Origin: DATAFF01 sp036257595
Lineage (GTDB): Bacteria; Pseudomonadota; Alphaproteobacteria; Rhizobiales; Aestuariivirgaceae
Length of the DNA: 64,000 bases
Direction of reading: 5' to 3'
NCBI GenBank assembly: GCA_036257595.1
Contig: DATAFF010000135.1
Coordinates: 43,998 to 107,997, forward strand
The position numbers and the translations under genes were made by a program. Position 1 is the first letter of the stretch. Each line of letters begins with the position of its first letter. Shown one piece after another: positions 27,694 through 36,070 of the stretch. Under the pieces are notes generated by a model. It ran no database searches, was not told the origin of the DNA, and saw only the letters and a list, made by a program, of their open reading frames with translations.

Positions 27694-27928
27694 TCACTCC
27701 CAATGGGGATGATACTCCGTGTGCTTGTCCGTCTGCCTGCCAAGGTACAGGTCGTCGATGTGCTTAATGAGTTTGTCGGCATCCTCGGGGCGCACCGCGC
27801 GGAGCAGCGCATCGAGCTTGGCCGTTCACATAAGCGAACCACGCGAACACCAGATGTCCGCTGAGGGATATCAGGAAGAAGCCGAGTGTCACCCATGCGT
27901 AGCCGTAGTTGCGCAAAGTACGATGCAT
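27694..27928 (-). pseudogene. Decayed small membrane-protein gene (DUF6766-like)
   Basis: GGAGG precedes an ATG at 27928 that opens MHRTLRNYGYAWVTLGFF followed by a membrane helix and FAYVNG. The frame then breaks near 27817: the other minus-strand frame reads KLDALLRAVRPEDADKL and goes on to a natural end TEYHPHWE with stop TGA at 27694. The two parts resemble the first helix and the C-terminal tail of a longer family in which a middle domain of about 60 residues lies between them. So the gene has an internal deletion plus frame loss. Family assignment is from memory and tentative. The flanks 27560-27693 and 27929-28153 show no other gene. Confidence 0.65.
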
Positions 27929-28153
27929 CGGCTCCTCCAGTTGAGGGTGTGAAACAGGGGCACACCTCTATGAGCCAATAAGACCGGCAGCTAGCACGCC
28001 ATCATCGGACTGAATATCCTCCTACTGTGTGACCCAACTGGGGGAGGCCCATCGCACGCACCCAATCCCCCCGCTGGGGCTGGCGAAACCGGCCATATGG
28101 TCCTATATCCAAAGTCGGATCCGTCATGTGATCGGATCGAGGAGCGAAGGGCC

Positions 28154-28348
28154 ATGACGGCGAGGGACGCCTTGAATGCTTTGGGGGTGTTTGCGGTGGT
28201 GGCGCTCGCCACCGTGATCGTGCTGACCCTGATCGCCATCTTCACCGGCGCGGCCGTCGGCGCCTTTCTTTTCATCCTGGCCGTGGTTGCCGTCGGCTCG
28301 ATTTGGCAATCGCTTCGCCGTCCGAATCGCGGCAAGCCATCTCCTTAG
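28154..28348 (+). CDS. Small two-helix membrane protein, unknown function
   Basis: A 64-residue protein. The ATG at 28154 follows GGAGCGAAGGG. Residues 6-28 (LNALGVFAVVALATVIVLTL) and 31-50 (TGAAVGAFLFILAVVAVGSI) make two hydrophobic helices, and the tail LRRPNRGKPSP is basic, so the C-terminus probably faces the cytoplasm. No family is recognised. It stands alone between the decayed gene and rnd. The 188 bases behind it (28349-28536) hold the rnd promoter region and nothing else visible. Confidence 0.6.
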   Translation: MTARDALNALGVFAVVALATVIVLTLIAIFTGAAVGAFLFILAVVAVGSIWQSLRRPNRGKPSP

Positions 28349-28536
28349 ATCAACGCAGTTGCCGGGAGGATTCTTACACGCTATTGGTGTATCGAACAAT
28401 CTCGGGGTGCGCAAAGATGAGCAGTCCGACGGCAGGAGACTTGCGCGCCGCCGAAACCGTGCTAAACGCTCATTCAACGCCCGAGCCGGTGCTCCCTGCG
28501 GGGCGGCACTGCAGGCTCTAGGGAATTGCGCGGCAC

Positions 28537-29148
28537 ATGCTGGTCAAGCTTTACCGGGGCGACCTGCCGGCGACGCTCGATCTCGGGCGGGAGGTCGCTA
28601 TCGACACCGAAGCCATGGGGCTCAACCCCCATCGCGACAAGCTCTGCCTCGTCCAGCTCTCGTCCGGCGACGGCGATGCCCATCTTGTCCAGATCGACCG
28701 CGAGACCTTTGAGGCGCCGCGCCTCAAGGCGCTGCTGACCGACCCCGGCATTCTCAAGATCTTTCATTTCGCTCGCTTCGACGTGGCCGCCCTGAAGGTG
28801 TGGCTCGGCGTCGATGCAGCACCGATCTACTGCACCAAGATCGCCTCCAAGCTCGCCCGCACCTACACCGACCGGCACGGCCTCAAGGATCTGGTGCGCG
28901 AGATGCTCGGCATCGAGATGTCGAAGCAGCAACAGAGTTCCGACTGGGGCCTGCCGGTGCTCTCCGATGCCCAGAAACAATACGCCGCCCTCGATGTCAT
29001 CTATCTGCACGAGATCAGATCGCGGCTCGATGCCATGCTGAAGCGGGAGAACCGGATGGAACTGGCCCAGGCCTGCTTCAACTTCGTGTCGGTTCGCGCC
29101 GCCCTCGATCTCGGCGGTTGGACGGAGGAGGATGTCTTCGCACATTAG
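28537..29148 (+). CDS. rnd: Ribonuclease D-like 3'-5' exonuclease
   Basis: A 203-residue DEDDy exonuclease that trims RNA 3' ends. The three Exo motifs are AIDTEAMGLNP, IFHFARFDVAAL and YAALDVIYLHEI; the four acidic residues and the tyrosine are visible. It lacks the HRDC domains of E. coli RNase D, as is usual for the short alphaproteobacterial form. Its end overlaps the lptC start by 17 bases. This order (rnd then lptCAB) is common in Hyphomicrobiales. Confidence 0.9.
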   Translation: MLVKLYRGDLPATLDLGREVAIDTEAMGLNPHRDKLCLVQLSSGDGDAHLVQIDRETFEAPRLKALLTDPGILKIFHFARFDVAALKVWLGVDAAPIYCTKIASKLARTYTDRHGLKDLVREMLGIEMSKQQQSSDWGLPVLSDAQKQYAALDVIYLHEIRSRLDAMLKRENRMELAQACFNFVSVRAALDLGGWTEEDVFAH

Positions 29149-29776
29149 GGCTGCGCCACGGCCGGGCAAGCGAGGGTCGAGGGCTCGGCTGTCGCTGATC
29201 ATGAGCTGGGCATTCGTGTTGCTCGCGGGAGTGCTTGTCATCGGGTTCTTCATCAAGGTCGGAACCTATGAAACCATCGAGCAGCATGACGCAAGGCCGG
29301 GCCAAAAGGGCGACGGCGGGACAGGCGGCCGGACCGCCGTCTCGACATCGACCTTTTCGGGCTTCGACAGGGAGCAGCAACCCTTCCAGATCTCGGCCGA
29401 GCAGGCGGTGCGCGACAGCTCCGACTCCGGTGCGGTGTCGCTCGAACAGGTCTCCGGCAAGGTCCGCCGCAGCGACGGCGCCGTCCTCGGTTTTGCGGCC
29501 CGCCGCGGCCGTTATGTCATGAAGACAAAGCAGCTTAATCTCGCCGGCGATGTGCGCCTTGTCTCCGAGGGACGGTTCGTGGCAAGTCTGAGCGAGGCCG
29601 AGGTCGACGTCGAGAGCAAGGGGCTCGTGTCGCGCAGCCCGGTCGTGGTGGAGATGACGGACGGCATGATTCGGGCCGGCGACATGGCGATTAGCGAGGA
29701 TGGCGCGCGGGTGCTGTTCACCGGCGGGGTGAAGGCCAGCTTCGGCAACGATAGCGGCAAGGCGGATATGCAATGA
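29132..29776 (+). CDS. lptC: LPS export protein LptC
   Basis: A 214-residue bitopic inner-membrane protein of the Lpt bridge that passes lipopolysaccharide from LptB2FG to LptA. A basic N-terminus is followed by one helix, LIMSWAFVLLAGVLVIGFFI, and a periplasmic beta-jellyroll (NLAGDVRLVSEGRF, VLFTGGVKASF). The gene overlaps rnd upstream and lptA by four bases. Sequence conservation of LptC is low; the call rests on fold pattern and position before lptA and lptB. Confidence 0.88.
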   Translation: MSSHIRAAPRPGKRGSRARLSLIMSWAFVLLAGVLVIGFFIKVGTYETIEQHDARPGQKGDGGTGGRTAVSTSTFSGFDREQQPFQISAEQAVRDSSDSGAVSLEQVSGKVRRSDGAVLGFAARRGRYVMKTKQLNLAGDVRLVSEGRFVASLSEAEVDVESKGLVSRSPVVVEMTDGMIRAGDMAISEDGARVLFTGGVKASFGNDSGKADMQ

Positions 29777-30318
29777 AAGCCTTCGCGCTGGTCATGGCGC
29801 TCGCCCTGTTTTTGGCACCCCTCGTTGTGGCCGGCAATGCGCTGGCGCAGGCCGTTGATGCCGCACCGATTGCGGAGGCGACGCGTCAGGGCCAGAAGGT
29901 CGATATCGAGGCGGACAACATGGAGGTCCTCGACAAGCAGCGCAAGGCGATCTTCTCCGGCAACGTCAATGCCGCGCGTGGCGGCGTCACCCTGAAGAGC
30001 AACAAGCTCGTCGTCGACTACCAGAGCGGCGGCACCAACAAGAAGGGCCAGGCCAAGAGCGGTGGCGGCAACGAGGTCACCAATCTCGAGGCCACCGGCA
30101 GCGTCGTCATCATCACGCGCACCCAGAAGATTACCGGGGACAAGGCCCTGATCGACGTCAAGGCCAACCGCCTGACCGTCGATGGCAATGTGGTGGTGGA
30201 GCAGGGCGGCTCGGTGGTCAGGGGCAATCAGCTCGTGGTCGATCTTGCGACCAATCGCAGCCAGATGACCGGAGGCCGGGTCAAAGGGCTCTTCACCCCC
30301 AGTCAGAAAACCCCATGA
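29773..30318 (+). CDS. lptA: LPS transport protein LptA
   Basis: A 181-residue periplasmic bridge protein with a signal peptide ending near AGNALA. The OstA-type jellyroll is seen in KVDIEADNMEVLDKQRKAIF, FSGNVNAARGGVTLKSNKLV and LTVDGNVVVEQGG. LptA links LptC in the inner membrane with LptD in the outer membrane. ATGA overlap with lptC couples translation. The insertion after VVDYQSGG (residues about 80-96, charged and glycine-rich) is common in rhizobial forms. Confidence 0.92.
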   Translation: MKAFALVMALALFLAPLVVAGNALAQAVDAAPIAEATRQGQKVDIEADNMEVLDKQRKAIFSGNVNAARGGVTLKSNKLVVDYQSGGTNKKGQAKSGGGNEVTNLEATGSVVIITRTQKITGDKALIDVKANRLTVDGNVVVEQGGSVVRGNQLVVDLATNRSQMTGGRVKGLFTPSQKTP

Positions 30319-30372
30319 TCCGAAAGCCGCCGCCATGGGTTTTCACCCGATCTTAAGACAATTGGGGCGCTA

Positions 30373-31152
30373 ATGGGCGCGTGGCGGAACGGTCCTGGCA
30401 GCACGCCTGAGCCAGTCGACGAGCCGGCCGACGATGGTCTTGTGGCGATGGAGCTCGCCAAGGCCTATCGGCGCCGGCCGGTGGTAAGAGGGGTCAGCCT
30501 CGCCGTCCGTCGCGGAGAGGCCGTGGGACTGCTCGGACCCAACGGCGCGGGAAAGACCACGGTGTTCTACATGATCACCGGGCTGATCGCCGCCGATGAG
30601 GGCATGATCACGCTCGATGGGGCAGATATCACCCATCTGCCGATGTACAAGAGGGCACGCCTCGGCATCGGCTACCTGCCCCAGGAGGCGTCCATTTTCC
30701 GGGGACTCACGGTCGAGGACAACATCCGAGCCGTTCTCGAGCTCCATGAGAGCAGACGGGCGGCACGCGAGGAGAAACTCCGTGAGTTGCTCGAAGAGTT
30801 TCAGATCTCCCATATCCGGCGTTCGCCATCTGTGGCGCTGTCTGGCGGCGAACGCCGACGCGCTGAGATTGCGCGCGCTCTCGCCGCCGAGCCGCAATTC
30901 ATGCTTCTCGACGAGCCTTTTGCCGGAATCGACCCGATTGCGATCAGTGATATCCGCCAGCTGGTGCGCCAGCTCACCTCTCGGGGAATCGGGGTGCTTA
31001 TTACGGATCACAACGTGCGCGAGACGCTCGAGCTTATCGACCGGGCCCTCATCATCCACGAAGGCCGGGTTCTGATGGAGGGGGCGCCGTGGGAAATCGT
31101 CGCCAGCCCCGACGTCCGGCGCCTTTACCTCGGCGAAGGTTTCAGCCTCTAA
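30373..31152 (+). CDS. lptB: LPS export ABC transporter ATP-binding protein LptB
   Basis: The 259-residue ATPase that powers LPS extraction with LptF and LptG. Walker A is LLGPNGAGKTT, the Q-loop is YLPQEASIFRGLTVEDN, the signature is LSGGERRRAEIARAL, Walker B is FMLLDEPFAGIDP and the H-loop ITDHNVRETL. The N-terminal 25 residues before the core are extra relative to E. coli LptB. It lies between lptA and rpoN, an order shared by most proteobacteria. lptF and lptG are not in the window. Confidence 0.95.
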   Translation: MGAWRNGPGSTPEPVDEPADDGLVAMELAKAYRRRPVVRGVSLAVRRGEAVGLLGPNGAGKTTVFYMITGLIAADEGMITLDGADITHLPMYKRARLGIGYLPQEASIFRGLTVEDNIRAVLELHESRRAAREEKLRELLEEFQISHIRRSPSVALSGGERRRAEIARALAAEPQFMLLDEPFAGIDPIAISDIRQLVRQLTSRGIGVLITDHNVRETLELIDRALIIHEGRVLMEGAPWEIVASPDVRRLYLGEGFSL

Positions 31153-31200
31153 TCGGCCCATGGCAGGAAGCCGCCGACAATCTCCTCTGGGCAATTAGGG

Positions 31201-32616
31201 ATGGCGCTCGTCCAGAAGCTCGAATTGCGCCACGGCCAGTCGTTGGTCATGACGCCGCAGCTGCAGCAGGCGATCAAGTTCCTGCAGATGTCCAATCTCG
31301 AGCTCAAGGCGTTCATTGAGGAGGAGATCGAGCGCAATCCGTTGCTCGAGCGCGCCGGCGACCCCCCGGCAGAACCGCCGGCCGAGCCCGCTGCCCCCCG
31401 ACCCGAAGCTGCCGATGAGCCAGAGCCGGTGGCGATGGTGCCTGAGCTCAGGGATTCCGGTTGGCAGAGCGATCGCTCCGGTTCCCGACTGCCCGCCGCC
31501 GACCAGGAATTCGCCGCCACCGTCGGTGAGGAGCCGACCCTCGCCAGCCACCTCACCGACCAGCTCAACATCGCCATCACCGACCCCAGGCGCCGACTGA
31601 TCGGCGCCAATCTGATCGGCTTGATCGACGAGGCCGGCTACCTCGTCGCCGATCTCGAACAGCTGGCGGAAAGTCTCGGCGTCTCTGTCGAGCTCATTGC
31701 CGAGGTGCTGCGGGAGCTTCAAGGCTTCGATCCGCCGGGCGTGTTCGCCCGCGACCTGAGGGAATGCCTGAGCCTGCAGCTCAAGGACAAGGATCGCTTC
31801 GACCCGGCAATGGAGCGGCTCGTCGACAATTTGACATTGGTGGCGCGCCGCGACTTCGCCGCCCTTTCTGCGCTCTGCGGCGTCGATCTCGACGATGTCC
31901 GGGACATGATAGCCGAGCTCAGGCGGCTCAATCCCAAGCCCGGCAACGCCTTTGGTACGGTGGTGGTGCAGCCGGTCATCGCCGATGTGATCGTCAAGCC
32001 GGCGCCCGACGGCGCCTGGCTTGTCGAGCTCAACTCAGAGACCCTGCCGCGCCTTTTGATGAACAGCCAATATTATGCGACCGTCTCTCGTCGACCGCTC
32101 AACCAGGCTGATCGGCTCTATCTCGGCGAATGCCACGCCAATGCCAATTGGCTGTTGCGCAGTCTCGATCAGCGCGCCCGCACCATTCTGGCGGTGGCCC
32201 GCGAGATCGTTCGCCAGCAGGATGGTTTTCTGGTGCACGGCATCAAGGCGCTGCGGCCGCTCAATCTCAAGATCATCGCCGATGCGATCTCGATGCATGA
32301 ATCGACGGTCAGCCGGGTCACCTCGAACAAATACATCGCCACCCCGCGCGGCACCTTCGAGATGAAATATTTCTTCACCGCTGCCATTTCCTCGGCCGAG
32401 GGCGGCGATTCCCATTCCGCCGAGGCGGTCCGCCACCGAATCAAGGAAATGGTTGATCGCGAGCCCCCCGGCAGCGCCCTTTCGGACACGGAAATTGTCG
32501 ACCGGTTGCGCCAGGATGGCATTGACATAGCCCGCCGTACGGTGGCCAAGTATCGCGACGCGCTTGGAATTCCCTCTTCAGTGCAACGCCAGCGCGAGCA
32601 CCGACTGACCCGCTGA
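31201..32616 (+). CDS. rpoN: RNA polymerase sigma-54 factor
   Basis: A 471-residue sigma factor for -24/-12 promoters, opened by bacterial enhancer-binding proteins. Region I is LRHGQSLVMTPQLQQAIKFL, ending NPLLE; an acidic and proline-rich region II covers residues about 55-110. The core-binding domain follows. The helix-turn-helix is in KIIADAISMHESTVSRVTSN and the RpoN box reads ARRTVAKYRD near residue 452. It is placed 48 bases behind lptB and before hpf and ptsN, the standard arrangement. Confidence 0.96.
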   Translation: MALVQKLELRHGQSLVMTPQLQQAIKFLQMSNLELKAFIEEEIERNPLLERAGDPPAEPPAEPAAPRPEAADEPEPVAMVPELRDSGWQSDRSGSRLPAADQEFAATVGEEPTLASHLTDQLNIAITDPRRRLIGANLIGLIDEAGYLVADLEQLAESLGVSVELIAEVLRELQGFDPPGVFARDLRECLSLQLKDKDRFDPAMERLVDNLTLVARRDFAALSALCGVDLDDVRDMIAELRRLNPKPGNAFGTVVVQPVIADVIVKPAPDGAWLVELNSETLPRLLMNSQYYATVSRRPLNQADRLYLGECHANANWLLRSLDQRARTILAVAREIVRQQDGFLVHGIKALRPLNLKIIADAISMHESTVSRVTSNKYIATPRGTFEMKYFFTAAISSAEGGDSHSAEAVRHRIKEMVDREPPGSALSDTEIVDRLRQDGIDIARRTVAKYRDALGIPSSVQRQREHRLTR

Positions 32617-32721
32617 GCAGGCCGGAAACGGCCATATTGGCAGTTGACGTTGTTGCCCGGTGCAACTAGTGTCCGCCCGCTCCGCGCCGGACAGTGGGGA
32701 ACGACGGGGAGACGGCACGTC

Positions 32722-33294
32722 ATGAAACTGGTGATCACCGGCAAAAACCTCGACATGGGTGAGTCGCTGCGCAGCCGCATCGAGGAGCGGATTGCGACCG
32801 GCGTCGAGCGGCTGTTCGATGGCTCGGTGAAGTCCCAGGTCGTGATCGAGAAGCAGCGCGGCTTCTTCCACTGCGAATGCACGCTCAACCTGCCGACCGG
32901 GCTCACCCTGCAGGCCCATGGTCGGGGCGCCGACGCCCATACCGGCTTCGATGAGGCGGCATCCCACCTCGAGCATCAGCTCAAACGATACAAGAAACGC
33001 CTCAGGGACCATCAGCAGTCGCGGACCGAGCCGGTCAAGGCATTCGCCGCCGCAAGCTATGTCATCGCCGGCAGCCGCGAGGAAGCACCTGGAACGGACA
33101 GCCTCTCCCCGACCATCATCGCGGAGACCACCGCCGACATTCCCGAGCTGACGGTTGGAGAAGCCGTCTTGCAGCTCGAGATCTCCAACCTGCCCTTCGT
33201 ATTGTTCAGAAACCGGGCCGACGCCGGATTCAATCTGGTGTATCGCCGTCACGATGGCCATATAGGCTGGATCGATCCGGGACGGGCAGGATGA
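32722..33294 (+). CDS. hpf: Ribosome hibernation promoting factor, long form
   Basis: A 190-residue protein that pairs ribosomes into inactive 100S dimers in stationary phase. The N-terminal domain MKLVITGKNLDMGESLR through KRYKKRLRDHQ binds the 30S subunit; the C-terminal domain (TVGEAVLQLEISNLPFVLFRN, FNLVYRRHDGHIGWIDP) mediates dimerisation. Both together define the long form. The ATG at 32722 is chosen over an earlier in-frame start at 32644 because the family begins with MKL/MQ. It lies between rpoN and ptsN. Confidence 0.94.
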   Translation: MKLVITGKNLDMGESLRSRIEERIATGVERLFDGSVKSQVVIEKQRGFFHCECTLNLPTGLTLQAHGRGADAHTGFDEAASHLEHQLKRYKKRLRDHQQSRTEPVKAFAAASYVIAGSREEAPGTDSLSPTIIAETTADIPELTVGEAVLQLEISNLPFVLFRNRADAGFNLVYRRHDGHIGWIDPGRAG

Positions 33295-33298
33295 TTCC

Positions 33299-33769
33299 AT
33301 GCAGCTGAGCGAAATCCTCCGTCTGGAAGGCGTGGTGCCGAACCTCAAGACAGCGAATAAGAAGCAGCTGCTGCAGGAGCTCGCCGCCCATGCCGGCCGC
33401 CTCACCAAGCTCGACCCGCGGGGTATCCTCGAGACCTTGCTCCGGCGGGAAAAGCTGGGCTCCACCGGTTTCGGCCATGGCATTGCCATCCCCCACGGGA
33501 AATTCGCTGGAATCGACCGTGTTCACGGCGTCTTTGCCAGGCTTGTCCAGCCGGTCGAGTTCGATGCGGTGGACGATCAGCCGGTCGATCTGGTGTTCGC
33601 CTTATTGGCGCCGGAGGCAGCGGGCGCCGATCATCTCAAAGCTCTTGCCCGCATCTCTCGGCTGTTCCGCGACCAGACCGTTGTCCAGAAGCTTCGGGGC
33701 ACCACCGACCGCGAGGGTCTCTACGCCATTCTGACCGAACCCGCGGCCTCGGCCCCGCACGCGGCTTAG
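33299..33769 (+). CDS. ptsN: PTS IIA-like nitrogen regulatory protein
   Basis: A 156-residue EIIA-Ntr protein, phosphorylated by the PtsP-NPr chain and used for regulation, not sugar transport. The phosphorylated histidine sits in GHGIAIPHGKFAGI near residue 66. It begins five bases after hpf. Its stop overlaps the convergent DUF1150 stop by four bases (TTAG). In alphaproteobacteria it links nitrogen state, potassium and (p)ppGpp metabolism; this is family knowledge. Confidence 0.95.
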   Translation: MQLSEILRLEGVVPNLKTANKKQLLQELAAHAGRLTKLDPRGILETLLRREKLGSTGFGHGIAIPHGKFAGIDRVHGVFARLVQPVEFDAVDDQPVDLVFALLAPEAAGADHLKALARISRLFRDQTVVQKLRGTTDREGLYAILTEPAASAPHAA

Positions 33770-34026
33770 TGTACGCTCATCGGCAGGAGATCGTGCTCGA
33801 AGGCATTGGCCATTGCCGCCTCGAAGCTTGCTGAGATCGCAAACGGCGTGCCGTCAGCCATATAGAGGCAGAACAGCTTCGAACCCGACGGCAATTCCAC
33901 CTGGTTTCCGAGCAGCTCCAAGGCCTGTTCCGGCCCGATCTCGCGAATATAAGCAACATGGCCATCGCCAAGACCGGCCAGATCGCTCCGGGAGATGATT
34001 TTTCTTGCCTGGTTTTCCATGTTCAC
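33766..34026 (-). CDS. DUF1150 family protein
   Basis: An 86-residue protein of the DUF1150 family, found mainly in alphaproteobacteria. The family pattern is visible as YIREIGPEQALELLG, SGSKLFCLYMADGTPFAISASFEAAMANAFEHDL. No function is known. It is encoded 16 bases behind a small heat-shock protein gene on the same strand, a pairing common in rhizobia, so a link with protein quality control is possible. Confidence 0.9.
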   Translation of the reverse strand: MNMENQARKIISRSDLAGLGDGHVAYIREIGPEQALELLGNQVELPSGSKLFCLYMADGTPFAISASFEAAMANAFEHDLLPMSVH

Positions 34027-34042
34027 TCCGCCGGCCCTGCCT

Positions 34043-34465
34043 CTAACCTTTCGCGATGTCGATCCGGCGCGAGACGCGCTCGGGCTGTGGCTGCTCGAGA
34101 TCGATGGACAGCAGGCCGTCTTTCAATTCCGCAACCTTCACACTGATGCCGTCGGCCACGACGAAAGCGCGCTGAAACTGCCGCGCGGCAATGCCGCGAT
34201 GGAGATACTGGCGCTCGACGTCGTCCTTCTGCTTGCCGCGAATCACCAGCTGGTTTTCCTCGAAGGAAACTTCCAGGTCCTCACGCGCGAAACCGGCGAC
34301 GGCAAGGGTGATCCTCAGCCTTTCGGGTTCTAACCCGTTGCGCGGCAGGCGCTCGATGTTGTAGGGCGGATAACCGTCTCCCGCCGTCTTCGACGCCCTG
34401 TCGATGAGGCGTTCGATTTCCTCGAACCCAAGCAGCAAAGGCGAAGAACGTCCGTTGCGAGACAT
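34043..34465 (-). CDS. Small heat-shock protein, Hsp20 family
   Basis: A 140-residue ATP-independent holdase. The alpha-crystallin domain runs from PPYNIERL to SIDLEQP, with LAVAGFAREDLEVSFEENQL and YLHRGIAARQFQRAFVVADGI typical of IbpA-like class A proteins. The C-terminal anchoring I-x-I motif is IDI in RRIDIAKG. Many rhizobial genes of this type carry a ROSE thermometer in the 5' leader; the gap to the divergent gene (34466-34594) was not clear enough to call one. Confidence 0.93.
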   Translation of the reverse strand: MSRNGRSSPLLLGFEEIERLIDRASKTAGDGYPPYNIERLPRNGLEPERLRITLAVAGFAREDLEVSFEENQLVIRGKQKDDVERQYLHRGIAARQFQRAFVVADGISVKVAELKDGLLSIDLEQPQPERVSRRIDIAKG

Positions 34466-34594
34466 CGGCCAAGCCCTTTCAGACGAAGCAGCTCTTCCAA
34501 TGAAGGTTCCCGCAGTCCCGATAGAGGCCCCGCAGGATCGGCGCTAGATATGGCTTCGCGCCCCTTCCCTTTCAAGCATTAGCGGAGGACTCCC

Positions 34595-35764
34595 TTGCCA
34601 CATCCGGTTGAGATCAGGCCGGTCGATGGCGGCCGAGCGCTGAAACAATTCGTCAGGCTGCCGCGCGAGCTTTACCGCGGGATTCCGGGCTATTCCGCCC
34701 CGCTCGATCTCCAGAGGCTCCAGGAGCTCGACCGGCGCCGCAATCCCTATTTCGCCCATGCCGAGGCCGCCTTGTGGCTCGCCCTCCACGATGGCCGGCC
34801 GGTGGGCCGGATCTCCGCCCAGATCGACCGGCTGGAGGCTGATCGCCGCCCTGGTCTTGGCCATTTCGGGAATTTCGCCGCCATCGACCATGGCGAAGTT
34901 GTCCGGGGACTCTTCCGCGAGGCCGAGCAATGGCTCCGCCGTCGCGGGATCCGCCACGTCACCGGCCCCTTCAATTTCTCCATCAACCAGGAAAGCGGAC
35001 TCCTCATCGAAGGTCATCAAGAGCAACCGATGTTCCTCATGCCGTGGGACGGCGCCTGGCTTCCGGCGCATCTCGAACAACAAGGCTATCGGCCTGCCCG
35101 CGACCTTTTCGCCTATCGGCACGATGCTCTCGACCAGCCGCAGCACAAGGGTCGCCGCCTGCTCGACCGGATCGGCCGCGACCCGAGCGTCAACGCGCGC
35201 TTTGCCGATCTCGGTCGGATTGACCAGGAGATTTCGGTGATCGCCAATGTCTTCAACGATGCCTGGGCCGACAACTGGGGCTTTGTGCCGCTGACCCTAG
35301 AGGAGGTCACCCACCTAGCCAAGGAGCTCAAGCCCTTCATTGCCAATGAGAGCATGACCGTCATCGAGGTCGAGGGCGAGCCGCAGGCCTTCGCCTTTGC
35401 CCTCCCCAACCTGCTCGAGCTTTCCGACGGACTCGACGGCAAGCTCATACCCTTCGGCTGGGTCCGCGTCCTGACCCGCTATTTCATCAGCCCGATTCGC
35501 AGCGAGCGGCTCGCCCTTATGGGAGTCAAACGCCGCTACCGCGACAATCCGCTCGGGGCGGCTCTTGCCTTTCTTGCCATCGAGAAGCTGCGCGAGGGGT
35601 CGCGAAAGCGCGGCATTGTCGCCGCCGAGCTTGGCTGGGTGCTCGACACAAACCACCGCATGCGCAGCATGCTCGAGGATGCCGGCGCTCGCCATTACAA
35701 GACCTACCGCATCTATGAGAAGCTCCTCGCGCCGACCGATGCGGCGGCTCCGCCACAGTCTTGA
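34595..35764 (+). CDS. GNAT-like N-acyltransferase, unknown substrate
   Basis: A 389-residue protein with a TTG start; AGCGGAGGA lies five bases before it. It resembles a family of about 380-residue GNAT-fold proteins often mislabelled dATP pyrophosphohydrolase. Seen are HVTGPFNFSINQESGLLIEG and VIANVFNDAWADNWGFVPLT in the middle and the acyl-CoA-like GVKRRYRDNPLGAALAFLAIE near residue 315, followed by AELGWVLDTNHRMRSMLEDAG. No function is known. It is divergent from the heat-shock gene and transcribed alone. Confidence 0.8.
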   Translation: MPHPVEIRPVDGGRALKQFVRLPRELYRGIPGYSAPLDLQRLQELDRRRNPYFAHAEAALWLALHDGRPVGRISAQIDRLEADRRPGLGHFGNFAAIDHGEVVRGLFREAEQWLRRRGIRHVTGPFNFSINQESGLLIEGHQEQPMFLMPWDGAWLPAHLEQQGYRPARDLFAYRHDALDQPQHKGRRLLDRIGRDPSVNARFADLGRIDQEISVIANVFNDAWADNWGFVPLTLEEVTHLAKELKPFIANESMTVIEVEGEPQAFAFALPNLLELSDGLDGKLIPFGWVRVLTRYFISPIRSERLALMGVKRRYRDNPLGAALAFLAIEKLREGSRKRGIVAAELGWVLDTNHRMRSMLEDAGARHYKTYRIYEKLLAPTDAAAPPQS

Positions 35765-36070
35765 TTCAATCCTTCTTTCTCCGGCGAGCCGAGCCGAGAA
35801 AATTCTTGATTATGTAGACGCAACGTCTTAAGTGCAGCCTTGCCCAATTTCGCACGTGCCTGTGGTCGTGCTCGCCAACAGCATGAGCTTTGGCAGAGGC
35901 GGCTTGAAGCAACGACGGAACGGGCTTTTTCGACTTTTCCAGTTCAGCTGGAACACCGAAGAGGCTTGTCCATCTTGCCAGGCGTGCGGAACGGGTGATC
36001 CCGATCCAATCCACGGCAGCATCGCAACAGGGCGGTTTCCGTCCGCTATAGCCATTGGGGATCGAGTGCC
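35765..36070 (+). promoter_or_regulatory. Structured 5' leader of ornithine decarboxylase, speF-leader-like
   Basis: A 306-base gap without a credible gene. A strong stem-loop lies at 35924-35965: GCTTTTTCG (35924-35932) pairs with CGAAGAGGC (35957-35965) using G-U pairs, and inside it TTCCAG (35937-35942) pairs with CTGGAA (35948-35953) around TTCAG. The outer stem extends by four more pairs with 35966-35969. A conserved RNA called the speF leader is known upstream of this gene in alphaproteobacteria; position and structure fit, but I could not compare the consensus. Confidence 0.5.

Noticed and set aside
27481..27864. A plus-strand ORF beginning inside tRNA-Leu
   Set aside because: It starts within the tRNA and overlaps the better explained minus-strand remnant; no domain is seen.
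32650..32670. Possible sigma-54 promoter before hpf (TTGGCAG ... TTGC)
   Set aside because: The distance between the GG and GC elements is 14 bases instead of 10, so it does not fit.
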